DNA from: an uncultured Clostridia bacterium
Lineage (GTDB): Bacteria > Bacillota > Clostridia > Oscillospirales > Ruminococcaceae
Assembly: GCA_947165805.1 (NCBI GenBank)
Contig: CAMVBT010000203.1
Location: 1-5,100 of the forward strand
DNA: 5,100 nucleotides
Reading direction: 5' to 3'
The translations under genes and the position numbers were made by a program. Under the pieces are notes generated by a model. That model saw only the letters and a program-made list of their open reading frames with translations. It was not told where the DNA came from and ran no database searches. This document shows positions 4,963 through 5,100 of the stretch, one piece after another. The stretch's first letter is position 1. Each line of letters opens with the position of its first letter.

Positions 4963-5100
4963 ATGACAACAAAATACAGACTATTACCCCTGCTGGCCGC
5001 AGCCCTCATGCTCTGCTCCTGCACCAACACGAAGCCCGTGAACGACCCCGCCGCGAACGCGACAGCCGCTCCGGTCGAGACCACGACCGAGGCGACGACC
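4963..5100 (+). CDS. Lipoprotein with Thr/Ala/Glu-rich linker, partial (N-terminal 46 residues)
   Basis: A good Shine-Dalgarno site GGAGGT (4949-4954) lies 8 nt before the ATG. The 46 visible residues start MTTKYRLLPLLAAALMLCSC, with a hydrophobic core and a lipobox L17-C18-S19-C20. C20 is the likely lipidated cysteine, though Cys at the -2 position is uncommon. The sequence then becomes Ala/Thr/Glu-rich (PVETTTEATT), like the stalk of the lipoprotein at 212-2740. The gene runs off the right end of the window, so the functional domain is not visible and no function can be assigned. A second surface lipoprotein of the same general design is the most that can be said. It has its own extended -10 promoter, divergent from the GH5 gene. 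Confidence 0.85.
   Translation, partial: MTTKYRLLPLLAAALMLCSCTNTKPVNDPAANATAAPVETTTEATT

Noticed and set aside
4812..5084. Minus-strand 90-residue open frame in the divergent promoter region
   Set aside because: It is antisense to the lipoprotein start and runs through AT-rich promoter DNA with no ribosome binding site or recognisable features.

Overview
The window looks like chromosomal DNA of an anaerobic Firmicute of the Clostridia, most likely a Ruminococcus-like member of the Oscillospiraceae. The grounds are indirect. There are two lipoproteins with Thr/Ala/Glu-rich linkers behind the lipobox, one with a 'KPVIYLYP...NEFIIYWLP' C-terminal module that I associate with clostridial surface proteins. 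There is a GH5 glucanase and a short formate/nitrite-type transporter. Shine-Dalgarno sites are strong, coding DNA is GC-rich at third positions, and the AT-rich intergenic DNA carries near-consensus sigma-70/sigma-A promoters. No tRNA, rRNA, CRISPR array or transposase gene was seen.

Layout. Positions 1-190 hold a non-coding, MITE-like palindromic element whose ends are tandem heptamers (ATTGATA/ATTGACA) in inverted orientation. Its right end lies a few bases before the ribosome binding site of a large plus-strand lipoprotein gene (212-2740). A strong, probably bidirectional terminator follows (2758-2803). The rest of the convergent intergenic region holds two further hairpins and seven tandem copies of a 17/18-bp repeat (2906-3029), which reach to 3 bp from the stop codon of the next gene.

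On the minus strand, a GH5 glucanase (3757-4713) lies upstream of a short FNT-family channel (3033-3662). In the 94 bp between them, an extended -10 promoter reads directly into a terminator-type hairpin, so that its predicted start site falls inside the hairpin's 5' arm. At the right end, two divergent promoters (about 4762-4790 minus and 4868-4895 plus) serve the GH5 gene and a second lipoprotein gene, which is cut off by the window end at residue 46.

How the genes may work together. The GH5 enzyme has no signal peptide and is probably cytoplasmic, cleaving imported beta-linked oligosaccharides. The FNT channel would move a small monovalent anion, such as the fermentation product formate, across the membrane. 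A link between them (sugar breakdown and acid export) is possible, but rests only on co-orientation. The two lipoproteins are surface proteins of unknown function. I see no convincing new multi-gene system. The most notable features are regulatory or structural: the promoter nested in a terminator before the FNT gene, the structured repeat array behind it, and the MITE-like element against the first lipoprotein gene.
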